Shown here one piece after another: positions 33,222 through 41,742 of a stretch of DNA of 64,000 nucleotides. A program made the position numbers and the translations under genes. The first letter of the stretch is position 1. Every line of letters starts with the position of its first letter. The stretch lies in assembly GCA_012517875.1 (NCBI GenBank), contig JAAYUB010000026.1, positions 65,134 through 129,133 on the forward strand. The letters are read 5' to 3'. A model generated the notes under the pieces. The model did not search any database, was not told the origin of the DNA, and saw nothing but the letters and a program-made list of their open reading frames with translations. The stretch is from Acidobacteriota bacterium (GTDB lineage Bacteria > Acidobacteriota > JAAYUB01).

Positions 33222-34523
33222 TCAGAGATCGTCACCGGTGGACGTGGCCGGCGATTGGCCCCGGAAAAACTGCTCCAGGCGGACAGCCAGCTCTTCCTGC
33301 TGGCGCCAATGCCCACAAAGCCGTCCAGTGCCGGCCAGCTCGAGGGCCAGCTGGCGAGTTTCTAAATCCACCCGTCCCGGCTTGGCGCGATTGAGCGGCG
33401 TACCCGGCAGAGGTAAAAATGTGTGGCCGTGGACGATCGCACCCAGATCCGAAACACAGCGCATCAGCGAGCGGGTCAACCTCCGATCATCTTCCCGCTC
33501 ACCGGGCAGAGCGAAGATAAAATCAACGTACACGCGGAAGCCGACCGCACGCAGGATCTCCACGGCCCGAACTACCTGGGCCACATTGTGACCGCGGCGC
33601 AGGCGCTCCAGCATGCGGTCGCTGCCGGATTGGGCGCCGATCACGACATTATCGTTGCCAGCCAGCCGGCGGACCATTACAGCAAGCTCGGGTGTGACGG
33701 AATCGGGTCGGACCTCGGAGGGAAAAGAACCGAAGTAGATGCGGCCTTTGTCAAAAATGCCACCCAGCGCCTTCAACAGAGCTTCGATACCCGCCGGATT
33801 GGGGGTGTGTCCGTCGGCTGAACCCCAAGCGAACGCATTGGTCGATACAAAACGCAGGTCGGTTAGACCGTGGCGGCGCATGACCTCGGCATGATGGACT
33901 ATTTTATCGAGACTGCGGTGACGCATCCGCCGGCCGAGCAGCGCAGGCGTCTGACAGTATCCGCAGTGACAAGGACAACCGCGGCTGATTTCAATGGGCG
34001 CGAACAAGCCGTGACGGGCGGCAAACGGGGGATAATGATCCAGGTTGACGGGGCGCGGGCGGCGGTTCTGACGGTACTCGCCATTGTCCACCCAGGCTAG
34101 CCCCGGAGTACCCCGCAGTTCGCCGCCGGCGGCGTGCGCCGCCAGAAAGTGCGGCAAACCGGCCTCCGCCTCGCCGCGCAGCACGTAGTCGAAGCCCAGC
34201 CGCAACGTCCCGGCCGGATCGCCTGAAGGGTGTGCGCCGCCGGCGAGTCCGAGCAACGGCCAGCGGTTCGCCGCCGCCTGTTGACGAATGTCTCGGAAGG
34301 CCGGCGCTACCGATAGGACATCGGGTGTGTGGAATGACCAGGCCAGAACCACCCGGCGATGAATGGCGGCCGCTTGGCTCAGGCGTTCGATCACCTGACG
34401 CGGCCGGGCGAACCAGACCGTCAATCCGAGGCGATCTTCGACCGACTCCAGTGCGCCGGCCAGAGCAGCTACGCTGTGCTTGTTGTTCCGTTGCTGCAGA
34501 AACACCACCGCAAGTGGCTTCAT
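33222..34523 (-). CDS. B12-binding-type radical SAM protein (MJ_1487-like, TIGR04013)
   Basis: 433 residues. The N-terminal ~150 residues form a Rossmann-like, B12-binding-type domain (MKPLAVVFLQQRNNKHSV ... GLAGGAHPSGDP), then the radical SAM cluster motif SRGCPCHCGYCQTP (C-x3-C-x2-C). FGSFPSEVRPDSV, GAQSGSDRMLERLRRGH and FIFALPGEREDD follow. Overall order and motifs fit TIGR04013, a family of unknown reaction. Start ATG 34523, inside a four-base overlap with the stop of the upstream minus-strand frame. Confidence 0.85.
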   Translation of the reverse strand: MKPLAVVFLQQRNNKHSVAALAGALESVEDRLGLTVWFARPRQVIERLSQAAAIHRRVVLAWSFHTPDVLSVAPAFRDIRQQAAANRWPLLGLAGGAHPSGDPAGTLRLGFDYVLRGEAEAGLPHFLAAHAAGGELRGTPGLAWVDNGEYRQNRRPRPVNLDHYPPFAARHGLFAPIEISRGCPCHCGYCQTPALLGRRMRHRSLDKIVHHAEVMRRHGLTDLRFVSTNAFAWGSADGHTPNPAGIEALLKALGGIFDKGRIYFGSFPSEVRPDSVTPELAVMVRRLAGNDNVVIGAQSGSDRMLERLRRGHNVAQVVRAVEILRAVGFRVYVDFIFALPGEREDDRRLTRSLMRCVSDLGAIVHGHTFLPLPGTPLNRAKPGRVDLETRQLALELAGTGRLCGHWRQQEELAVRLEQFFRGQSPATSTGDDL

Positions 34524-35491
34524 GAGGCGGCTCCAGCCGCGCGGGGGAAATCGATACCCAGTCGAGGATGAAAATAGATGCGAAATGGGAGATAAACAGA
34601 CGGCGCAGACAGCTGAGTATTTGCCAACCAACGATCAGCCTGGGAAAAGTCCCCATTCGTCAGCACCAGCAGGGCCATCGTATTGAAGCCCCACTCATCA
34701 AACGGACTCTTTCCCTGATTAGCCGCGACGATGGCCCAGATGTCGTGGGTAGCGCTCTTGAGCATGCAGAATATCGCGTTGACCGCATCCGGATCGTCGA
34801 GATGTCGATGCAGATATGGCACCAGATTCAAGGTGTATGTGTTTGCGGGAATCGCATCGATGGCGGTCTGGCGGGGAAACTGTTTCAAGGCTGCCTGCCG
34901 GGAAGGTTCAGGCAAGCAATGCCGAATCATCTCGCGGTGGTTGAAATCTTCCGCTGACGCGGGACTGTTCCTGAAGACGACAGAGAGAGAAAAATCTGGC
35001 CGGATGTCGGTGTCGCGGGAGGCCAGCCGTTTGGATCGGTCGTCGGTGAATGGGGGCGCCGCGCCGATCCAATCGCGCAGGCGGGTGCCGTCGGTGATGA
35101 AAGCGGCCCCCAATTGAGCGGGACCGTACAAGAGGAGAGCATCGAGTTTGGCTTTCATGACCGGATCCGCCCACAGTCTGTCGATGGCTTTTGTGGGGGT
35201 TGTGCGAAGCGGCGGTTTGATTCCGACCAGCATCCAGTCGAGACCGGCGCCGGTCCACAACGAGGCTTCGGGGAAGGCGTCCAAAAAGCCGGCCGAAATG
35301 GCCCGAGCTTTCAGAGCGGCGGCATTCCCGACGCCAAGGCCGTCCACGAAACCGGCCAGCACCAAGGCGGAGGCCCAGACACTGTTGCCGAAGGCCAGAC
35401 TGGCCTGAACAAACCACAGCGTTTCGAACAGCAGGGCGGCGATACTGGACAGGAAGAAAAGTAAACAGATGGCGCCCACCATGGCGCTCAT
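34520..35491 (-). pseudogene. internally deleted remnant of a spermidine-synthase-like membrane protein
   Basis: Open frame of 323 residues from ATG 35491. The start (AICLLFFLSSIAALLFETLWFVQASLAFGNSVWASALVLAGFVDGLGVGNA) matches the first two membrane segments of the large membrane-bound spermidine-synthase-like family. It then joins directly to what looks like the family's C-terminal region (GFLDAFPEASLWTGAGLDWMLVG ... GTRLRDWIGAAPPFTDDRSKRLA). The remaining membrane segments and the SAM-dependent aminopropyltransferase core are missing. The frame is intact, so a short product could be made. It is followed by the radical SAM gene with an ATGA overlap. A naturally short family is the alternative. 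Confidence 0.5.
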
Positions 35492-35587
35492 TTTAGCAGA
35501 GTGGTTTCGGTGATGATTTACTTTATCTGTCAAATACCGTCTAATAGGGGACAATGATGCCCATATCAAAGCGGGCGGAGGCCAGCG

Positions 35588-36325
35588 ATGGGGGACAGCC
35601 GGTTGATCCAATTCACCCAAGGCCAGGTGAAACCGTGGGCCTGCCTGATCGAAGGTTGGGGGCTGGTCAGGGGGCGTTATTGGTTGTTTGTGGGCATCAC
35701 TGCCTGCGGTATGCTCCTGGGTACAGTGGTACCCGTCATCTTGTTCGGCGCCATGATGTGTGGCATCTATTTGTGTTACTTGGAGCAGCTGAGAGGGGAT
35801 CGGGTTGAATTCCGCCGCCTGTTCGATGGATTTCAATATTTCCATTCCAGCCTTGTGGCAACCGCGCTGCTGATGGCGGTCAGTCTGCTGGTTGCCTTGC
35901 CCGCGTCATTGTCGCTCAGCGGAGCCGTGATCATGCTACCGCTGTTCATCGACCGTGGCAGGTTGACGCTGGCCTTCGGACTCTATCTGGCCACGATCGG
36001 GGTGTTTGTCCTGATCATCATGATGGTGGTGATCATCTTGGGCGCATTTTTCTTGTACACGTTTCCGCTGATCGCCGAACACGGATTATCGGGTTCGGAG
36101 GCGGTCCGTTTGGGAGCCAGGGCCGCCCGGGCGAATCTGTGGGGTACGGTTGGTGTGATGGCGATCCAGGTGCTGCTCGGCATGGTGGGTGTCTGCTTGT
36201 GTTATGTAGGTGCGTTTTTGGTTTTGCCCGTTACCATGGGCGCGGTCGTGGCCGCTTACCGAAAAGTGTTCCCGGTGCAGGCGGCGTCCGGCGACGCCAG
36301 CCAACCATTACCCATGCGGTTTTGA
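35588..36325 (+). CDS. integral membrane protein of unknown function
   Basis: 245 residues with about five or six membrane segments (for example YWLFVGITACGMLLGTVV, LVATALLMAVSLLVAL, GVFVLIIMMVVIILGAFFLY, VGVMAIQVLLGMVGVCL). The order of conserved features, with Gly/Ala-rich helices and RAARANLWGT before the last pair, resembles the DUF975/GlpQ-membrane-domain type of six-helix proteins, but I do not assign a family. Start ATG 35588 with GGAGG upstream at 35577. Ends 19 bp before the cysteine desulfurase. Confidence 0.7.
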   Translation: MGDSRLIQFTQGQVKPWACLIEGWGLVRGRYWLFVGITACGMLLGTVVPVILFGAMMCGIYLCYLEQLRGDRVEFRRLFDGFQYFHSSLVATALLMAVSLLVALPASLSLSGAVIMLPLFIDRGRLTLAFGLYLATIGVFVLIIMMVVIILGAFFLYTFPLIAEHGLSGSEAVRLGARAARANLWGTVGVMAIQVLLGMVGVCLCYVGAFLVLPVTMGAVVAAYRKVFPVQAASGDASQPLPMRF

Positions 36326-36344
36326 GAAGGATGGAAACTTGGAG

Positions 36345-37499
36345 ATGGCACGAGAGGCAAGAATCGCACAACCCATTTACTTGGATTACAACGCCACGAC
36401 TCCTATCGCGCCGGAAGTGCGATCGGCCCTGCGGCCATATATGGAGGAATATTTCGGCAATCCCTCCTCAGCCCACCGCTTCGGTCAACTGGCGCGTGCT
36501 GGAGTTGAGACCGCCCGTGCACAGGTGGCCGGATTGCTGGGTGCAAAATCCACCGAAATCATCTTTACCGGAAGCGGCACGGAATCGGATAATCTGGCTA
36601 TTTTTGGCATCATCCGAGGGTCGCGAAAAACAGCGGGCCACATGATCACCTCGTCGGTGGAACACCCGGCGGTCGACGTTGTGTGCCACCAGCTGGCCGC
36701 CGAAGGCTGGTCCATCACCCGGCTGCCGGTGGACGGGAACGGGCGCGTGGATCCCGACGACGTGCGGCGGGCTGTGCGTTCGGATACCGTCCTGGTTTCC
36801 ATCATGCACGCCAACAACGAGGTGGGGTCGATCCAGCCGCTGCAGGCGATTTCGGTCATCCTCCGCGAGCGGGACATCCCTTTCCATACCGACGCCGCGC
36901 AGAGTGCAGGCAAGATTCCCTGCCGAGTGGATGAACTGGGCGTTGACCTGCTCACCATCGCCGGCCATAAACTGTACGCCCCGAAAGGAGTCGGGGCGCT
37001 ATATGTTCGGGCGGGTGTCTCACTTGCTCCATTCATGCGAGGCGCCGGACAGGAAGGTGGCCGTCGGCCGGGGACAGAGAATGTCTCCGGGATAGTCGGA
37101 TTGGGAGCCGCCTGTGAATTGGCGGCAGCCGAAGGAGAACAACGCACAGCTCATCTAGGTCGGACCCGTGATCTGCTCGGGGCGCTGCTGAATGCAGGCT
37201 TGGACGACATCCGCCGAAACGGGGACCAAGACTGGGTATTGCCCAACACGTTGAGTGTTGGGTTCGGCGGTATCTTGGTGGCTGATCTCGTAGACGCGCT
37301 GGACGGCGTGGCCGCTTCCGCCGGCGCCGCCTGCCACGGTAAGGGAGGTGGACTCTCGGCCACGCTCAAAGCCATGGCTGTTCCGGAGCGCTATGCATTG
37401 GGCACGCTGCGCCTGTCCACCGGCCGTCCCACCACCGAAGAAGACATTCGCACGGCGGCTGACCGGATCATCACGGCGGTGAAAAAACTGCGGCGTTGA
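36345..37499 (+). CDS. cysteine desulfurase (NifS/IscS-like)
   Basis: PLP enzyme that releases sulfur from cysteine as persulfide. 384 residues: YLDYNATTPIAPEVRSAL, NPSSAHRFGQ, TGSGTESDNLAI, SVEHPAVDVVCH, NNEVGSIQPL, HTDAAQSAGKIP, the PLP lysine in TIAGHKLYAPKG, RRPGTENVSGIVG and the catalytic Cys in SAGAACHGKG. The loop after the Cys (HGKGGGLSATLKAM) is short as in group II-like or archaeal NifS, not the SSGSACTS of IscS. No iscU, iscR or mnmA is adjacent. Start ATG 36345, the first in-frame ATG consistent with the family. Confidence 0.92.
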   Translation: MAREARIAQPIYLDYNATTPIAPEVRSALRPYMEEYFGNPSSAHRFGQLARAGVETARAQVAGLLGAKSTEIIFTGSGTESDNLAIFGIIRGSRKTAGHMITSSVEHPAVDVVCHQLAAEGWSITRLPVDGNGRVDPDDVRRAVRSDTVLVSIMHANNEVGSIQPLQAISVILRERDIPFHTDAAQSAGKIPCRVDELGVDLLTIAGHKLYAPKGVGALYVRAGVSLAPFMRGAGQEGGRRPGTENVSGIVGLGAACELAAAEGEQRTAHLGRTRDLLGALLNAGLDDIRRNGDQDWVLPNTLSVGFGGILVADLVDALDGVAASAGAACHGKGGGLSATLKAMAVPERYALGTLRLSTGRPTTEEDIRTAADRIITAVKKLRR

Positions 37500-37629
37500 G
37501 CGGACCCGGCGCCATCGATTCGCTGGTGGGATCCGTGAGCGGTGGTTCGTCGGGTTGATCCGGATCTGAGACTTGAGCCGTTGTCGTTCCCGTTTTTCCA
37601 AAGGGAGCACAGTTGTCGCCCGGTGGTAT

Positions 37630-37658
37630 TTGAATCCGCGGACCCGGTCTGATAGTAT
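37630..37658 (+). promoter_or_regulatory. possible promoter of the Bat operon
   Basis: TTGAAT (4/6), a 17-bp spacer and TAGTAT (4/6), ending 32 bp before the ATG at 37691. Position suits; strength is moderate. Confidence 0.4.
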
Positions 37659-37690
37659 GAGCCCTTCGATCCGGCCCGGGTGGTCTGGCG

Positions 37691-38662
37691 ATGCGGCGCG
37701 GATGTCTATTAATCCTGGTGTGTTGGCTAACGGCGGCTGCTGCGCTCGCCGCCGGCGCAGTATTCCGGTTCGACGTGACTGCACAGCAAACCGAAGCTGA
37801 TACGACGCCGGCTGTCGGCGATCCCGTTGTGCTGGAGCTGACATTCCGATACCCGTCCGGCGCCAGCCGGCCGGAACTGGTCCGCGATCTTCCCCCTGAT
37901 GTGGCGGTGTTGGGCGAGGATCGGCTGAGTCAAAGACAGTCGGACGGATACGTTCATGAACGGCGCCGGTTACGCCTGGCGTTTTTTGATCTAGGCTCCC
38001 GGCGTTTAACGGCTCTTCGGTATACCAGCCGGATCGGGAAGCAGACGCTGGAAGCCCGGACAGGTCCGGTAACCGTGACCATCCGTGCACTGAGATCCGA
38101 AACAGACGAAGAGTGGGACAAACCAGAACCGCCCTGGATCATTCCGTTTCCGATTTGGCGTCTGGCCGTGGTCATCGGCGCGGTTCTGGTGATGTTGTCC
38201 GTGGTGGGCTGGCTGGTTTGGTGGTGGCGGCGACGCCGCGAGAAGCGGCAGGTACCGGCGATTCCGCCCGAGCTGGAGGCGCGTGATCGGCTGCACGACC
38301 TGGCTGGCCAGGATCTGCCTCGTCGGGGGCAGACACGGGAGTTCTTCTTTCGGGTCTCGGAGATCGTCAAAGACTACTTGGGGAAGGAACTGGACGTGGT
38401 GATGCTGGAGCGCACAACCGCTGAAATTGTGACGCAGCTACCAGGCGACATGCGATTGACGTCCGAAGTGGTGACACGCATCACGCAGTTTTTCCAGATG
38501 GCTGATCGGGTCAAGTTCGCCCGCTTTCCAACGACACCCAAGGACAGTGAGGCGGCATTGCGAGAAGCGTTCGAGATCATTCGCCTGGTGCATGACCAGG
38601 TGATCGCTGCGCCGGAGGCGGTTGCAACCGACGCTGCGAACGAGACAGGGGCGGCGTCATGA
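37691..38662 (+). CDS. membrane protein at the head of the Bat operon (DUF4381-like)
   Basis: 323 residues. Signal peptide (MRRGCLLILVCWLTAAAALAAG), a periplasmic beta domain, one membrane helix at about 152-176 (LAVVIGAVLVMLSVVGWLVWWW) and a cytoplasmic helical tail with the phrase REFFFRVSEIVKDYLGKEL. That phrase also ends BatD-type proteins and DUF4381. It sits where BatI-like proteins sit, just before batA, with a four-base overlap (ATGA at 38659). No MoxR ATPase or DUF58 gene precedes it, unlike most Bat loci. Confidence 0.75.
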   Translation: MRRGCLLILVCWLTAAAALAAGAVFRFDVTAQQTEADTTPAVGDPVVLELTFRYPSGASRPELVRDLPPDVAVLGEDRLSQRQSDGYVHERRRLRLAFFDLGSRRLTALRYTSRIGKQTLEARTGPVTVTIRALRSETDEEWDKPEPPWIIPFPIWRLAVVIGAVLVMLSVVGWLVWWWRRRREKRQVPAIPPELEARDRLHDLAGQDLPRRGQTREFFFRVSEIVKDYLGKELDVVMLERTTAEIVTQLPGDMRLTSEVVTRITQFFQMADRVKFARFPTTPKDSEAALREAFEIIRLVHDQVIAAPEAVATDAANETGAAS

Positions 38663-39642
38663 GCATGTTCCGCAACCCCGAGGCGCTATGGTTGCTTGCG
38701 GCGCTGCCGCTCTTGGTCTGGCGACACTGGCGGAACCTCCGGGCAGACGGTGCGGCCATCGGTCATCCGGCTGGTTTTGCCCTGCGGTCCGGCGGGGAGA
38801 TCTGGCTGCACCTGCATTTCCTGCTCAAAATCGCCGCCATTGGGGTGTTGGTGGTTGCCTTGGCCCGGCCGCAGAAAGTCATCGCGGGAGAGGAGACTTC
38901 CACCGATGGCGTGGACATCATGATCGCCCTCGACACCTCAGGCAGCATGGATGCCCGCGATTTCAAACCGCGCAATCGGCTGACCGTGGCCAAACAAGTG
39001 GTGCGCGATTTCATCACTGGACGCATTTCCGATCGAATCGGTTTGGTGGTGTTTGCCGCGCGGGCGGTGACCCGTTGTCCGCTCACCGTCGACTACGACG
39101 TGCTGCTGCAGCTGGTGGACGCCACGGAGTTGGGCCAGTTGCCCGATGGCACGGCGATCGGCAATGCGTTGGCTACGGCGATCAGTCGACTGAAAGCGTC
39201 CAAAGCCCGGTCGCGCGTGATCATCCTAGTCACCGACGGCGTCAACAACACGGGCGAGATCGACCCGCACACCGCTGCCGAGATGGCCAGGATGCTGGAG
39301 CACAAAGTGTACACCGTGGGCGTGGGGCGGGAGGGAACGGCGCCGTTTCCGGTAACCAATCCGTACACAGGTCACAAAGAGCTTGTGGAGATGGACGTGC
39401 GGATTGATGAAGACGTGCTCACCGATGTGGCGCGGCGGACCGGCGGCCGTTATTTCCGCGCGATGGATCCGGCGGCATTGAAATCGATCTTTCAGCAGAT
39501 CGACGCCCTTGAGCGGAGTAAAATACGTGTCCACCGCTGGTCGGACTATGTGGAACTGTACCCGCCCTATGTGGTGACAGGTTTGGTTTTGTTGAGCCTA
39601 TGGACGGTGTTGGGCGGCACGATCTTCCGACGATTGCCTTGA
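38659..39642 (+). CDS. batA: BatA: von Willebrand A membrane protein
   Basis: 327 residues. Two N-terminal membrane helices around 8-22 and 50-68, then a vWA domain with the metal-ion-dependent adhesion site DTSGSMDAR near 92-100, TDGVNNTGEI, and one helix at the C-terminus (PPYVVTGLVLLSLWTVLGGTIF). Member of the Bacteroides aerotolerance (Bat) family; its role in this phylum is unproven. Order X-A-B-C-D-E is preserved. Confidence 0.9.
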   Translation: MSMFRNPEALWLLAALPLLVWRHWRNLRADGAAIGHPAGFALRSGGEIWLHLHFLLKIAAIGVLVVALARPQKVIAGEETSTDGVDIMIALDTSGSMDARDFKPRNRLTVAKQVVRDFITGRISDRIGLVVFAARAVTRCPLTVDYDVLLQLVDATELGQLPDGTAIGNALATAISRLKASKARSRVIILVTDGVNNTGEIDPHTAAEMARMLEHKVYTVGVGREGTAPFPVTNPYTGHKELVEMDVRIDEDVLTDVARRTGGRYFRAMDPAALKSIFQQIDALERSKIRVHRWSDYVELYPPYVVTGLVLLSLWTVLGGTIFRRLP

Positions 39643-39676
39643 CCGGCGGCAGATAACGATCCGAGGAGCCTGACGC

Positions 39677-40762
39677 GTGCGTTTTGCTGATCCTTGGTGG
39701 CTCGATTGGTTGTGGGGCCTGATACCCCTGGCACTGGCATACGGCCTGCTCGGGGGCTGGCATCGGCGGCAACTGGCAAGCATCAGCCGCTCGCCCGAGA
39801 TTCGGCGTCGGTTGCTCGCGGGAGTGAGTTATCCAAAAAAGATTGCGGCCGCCTGTTTGCTGCTGGCGGCGTATGCCGGCTGCCTGTTGGCGTTGGCCCG
39901 GCCGCAATGGGGCACCCGGATGGAGAGCATGATCCGCCGGGGTGTCGATGTGCTGATCGCGGTGGACACGTCCCTGAGCATGAACACTCCGGATGCACCG
40001 CCCAATCGGATCGGCAAAGCGAAACGGGAGTTGCAGGCGTTGCTGGAGGAAATGGGCGACGCGCGCGTGGGGATCATCTCGTTCGCCGGCAGTGCGTTTT
40101 TGCAGTGTCCGCTGACCGTGGATCGGTCGGCGGCGGCCTTGTTCCTTGAGCTCATGGAGACCGGACTGATTCCCGATCCAGGCACCGACATCGGATCGGC
40201 CATCCGTTTGGCACGGGACACCTTCCAGCGCCACCAGCAGAAGTACAAGGTGCTTGTCCTTTTGACTGACGGGGAGAACCTGACCGGCGACCCCGAGGCC
40301 GAAGCTCAACGGGCGGCTGAAGAAGGGGTTGTCATATTCACGGTTGGAGTGGGGACGCCGGACGGGCAACCGATTCCCATTTTCAACGAGCGGAACGAGG
40401 TAGTGGATTATAAGCGGGAGACGAATGGCACACCGGTCGTCAGTCGCTTGGACGAATCGACGCTGGCGGCCATAGCTCGCGCAGGCAACGGCCAATATTT
40501 CCGCGCGTCGGTGCTGGAAGACGAAGTGGATGTGCTGGTCGAGCGGATTGATGGCATGGAGAAGAAGGATCTTCAGTCCCGGATGACCCGCCGGTTTGTG
40601 GATCGTTTCCAGCTTCCACTTCTGTCGGCGGTTCTGTCTCTTCTCGTTATGGGGCTGATCTCCGACGGCCGACAGAGCATGCGTCGGCTGGCGGCCGATG
40701 CCGCCCGGTGGTGGGCGTACATCTGGCATCGCACAGGCGTCGGCCGGAGCACGAAGTTCTGA
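39677..40762 (+). CDS. batB: BatB: von Willebrand A membrane protein
   Basis: 361 residues, start GTG 39677 with GAGGAG upstream. Helices near 12-25 and 58-74, vWA with DTSLSMNTPD and TDGENLTGDP, and the C-terminal helix LPLLSAVLSLLVMGLISDG. A paralogue of BatA, as in other Bat operons. The gap to batA is 34 bp. Confidence 0.9.
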   Translation: MRFADPWWLDWLWGLIPLALAYGLLGGWHRRQLASISRSPEIRRRLLAGVSYPKKIAAACLLLAAYAGCLLALARPQWGTRMESMIRRGVDVLIAVDTSLSMNTPDAPPNRIGKAKRELQALLEEMGDARVGIISFAGSAFLQCPLTVDRSAAALFLELMETGLIPDPGTDIGSAIRLARDTFQRHQQKYKVLVLLTDGENLTGDPEAEAQRAAEEGVVIFTVGVGTPDGQPIPIFNERNEVVDYKRETNGTPVVSRLDESTLAAIARAGNGQYFRASVLEDEVDVLVERIDGMEKKDLQSRMTRRFVDRFQLPLLSAVLSLLVMGLISDGRQSMRRLAADAARWWAYIWHRTGVGRSTKF

Positions 40763-40824
40763 TCGTGGTCGGTCGGGGCGCCGGGCGTGACGAGATCGGG
40801 AGTGACAGCAGGAGGAGCAAAACG

Positions 40825-41676
40825 ATGCAGGGGCGCGGGCACGTCTGTTTCATGGTCATGCTGGCGATGTCCACAACCGGCGGGGTTCTGCGTGATCCGT
40901 TGCACGAGGCCACCCGGCAAGGGAAAGAATACTATGATCGCGCCCAATATCCCCAGGCACTGGAGGCGTTCGGTCGCGGCCGGGCCGAAAATCCAAATCA
41001 TCCTGTGTTGGCGTTCAACATCGGCGATGTCCTGTTGGCCATGGGAAAATCAAAGGAGGCCCAGGCTGAATACCACAGAGCGATGATCACCTCGGACCGC
41101 AAGTTGAAAGCCCGCACGATTTACAATTTGGGCAACGCGCATGCCATCGAGAACGATTGGCCGGCGGCCGCGGCGGCGTATCGGGAAAGTCTGATTCTTG
41201 ATCCCGCCCAGAAGGATGCCAAGCGAAATCTGGAGCTGGCGATCCGAAAATTGAAGGAACAGGAAAAGTCGCAACGTCAACAGCAGGGAAAGCGGCAAGA
41301 CCAGGCAGGTAAACAATCTGCCGGGGAATCAGGTGCGAGCGGGCAAAATCGACAGGACAGTCAAAACGAGCGACAGCCGTCCAAACAATCCGAACGACAG
41401 ATGGACGGATCACGCGACCCAGGAAAAGACGCAGTCCAAAACCGCCAATTTGCCGATTCACCGCCTGCAGGTTCTCTGTCCGGAGAAGACAAACATCAAC
41501 AGCCACCCGACGGCCGATCGGCAGGAGGCAAAGACAAGAAGGATGCTGTGCCCATCATGAATCCAGCACAGGCGCTGCTATTGTTGCAGGCTTTGGAAAA
41601 GCAGGAGAAGACAGAACTGCTACGGATGCAGCAGGGACAAGCGCGCCAGCGCCCTAAATCGGGGCGCGACTGGTGA
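40825..41676 (+). CDS. batC: BatC-like TPR protein with low-complexity tail
   Basis: 283 residues from ATG 40825 (GGAGGAG upstream; an earlier in-frame ATG at 40708 lies in batB). An N-terminal segment looks like a weak signal peptide. Two or three TPRs follow (GKEYYDRAQYPQALEAFGRG, TIYNLGNAHAIENDWPAAAAAYRESL). Residues ~145-255 are a highly polar low-complexity region of K, Q, E, S and D, typical of BatC. A short helical end (PAQALLLLQALEKQEKTELLRMQQ) matches the BatC C-terminal motif. Confidence 0.82.
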   Translation: MQGRGHVCFMVMLAMSTTGGVLRDPLHEATRQGKEYYDRAQYPQALEAFGRGRAENPNHPVLAFNIGDVLLAMGKSKEAQAEYHRAMITSDRKLKARTIYNLGNAHAIENDWPAAAAAYRESLILDPAQKDAKRNLELAIRKLKEQEKSQRQQQGKRQDQAGKQSAGESGASGQNRQDSQNERQPSKQSERQMDGSRDPGKDAVQNRQFADSPPAGSLSGEDKHQQPPDGRSAGGKDKKDAVPIMNPAQALLLLQALEKQEKTELLRMQQGQARQRPKSGRDW

Positions 41677-41742
41677 TCCTGGTCAGACGCAACGCGCGCG
41701 GAGCAAACTGGCGGCATACATTCAGAGGGTGAGGCGCAATCG

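Noticed and set aside
33076-33591. 171-codon plus-strand frame beginning with an ATGA overlap after the metallo-beta-lactamase gene
   Set aside because: Arg/Ser/Pro-rich, no family, and most of it is antisense to the radical SAM gene.
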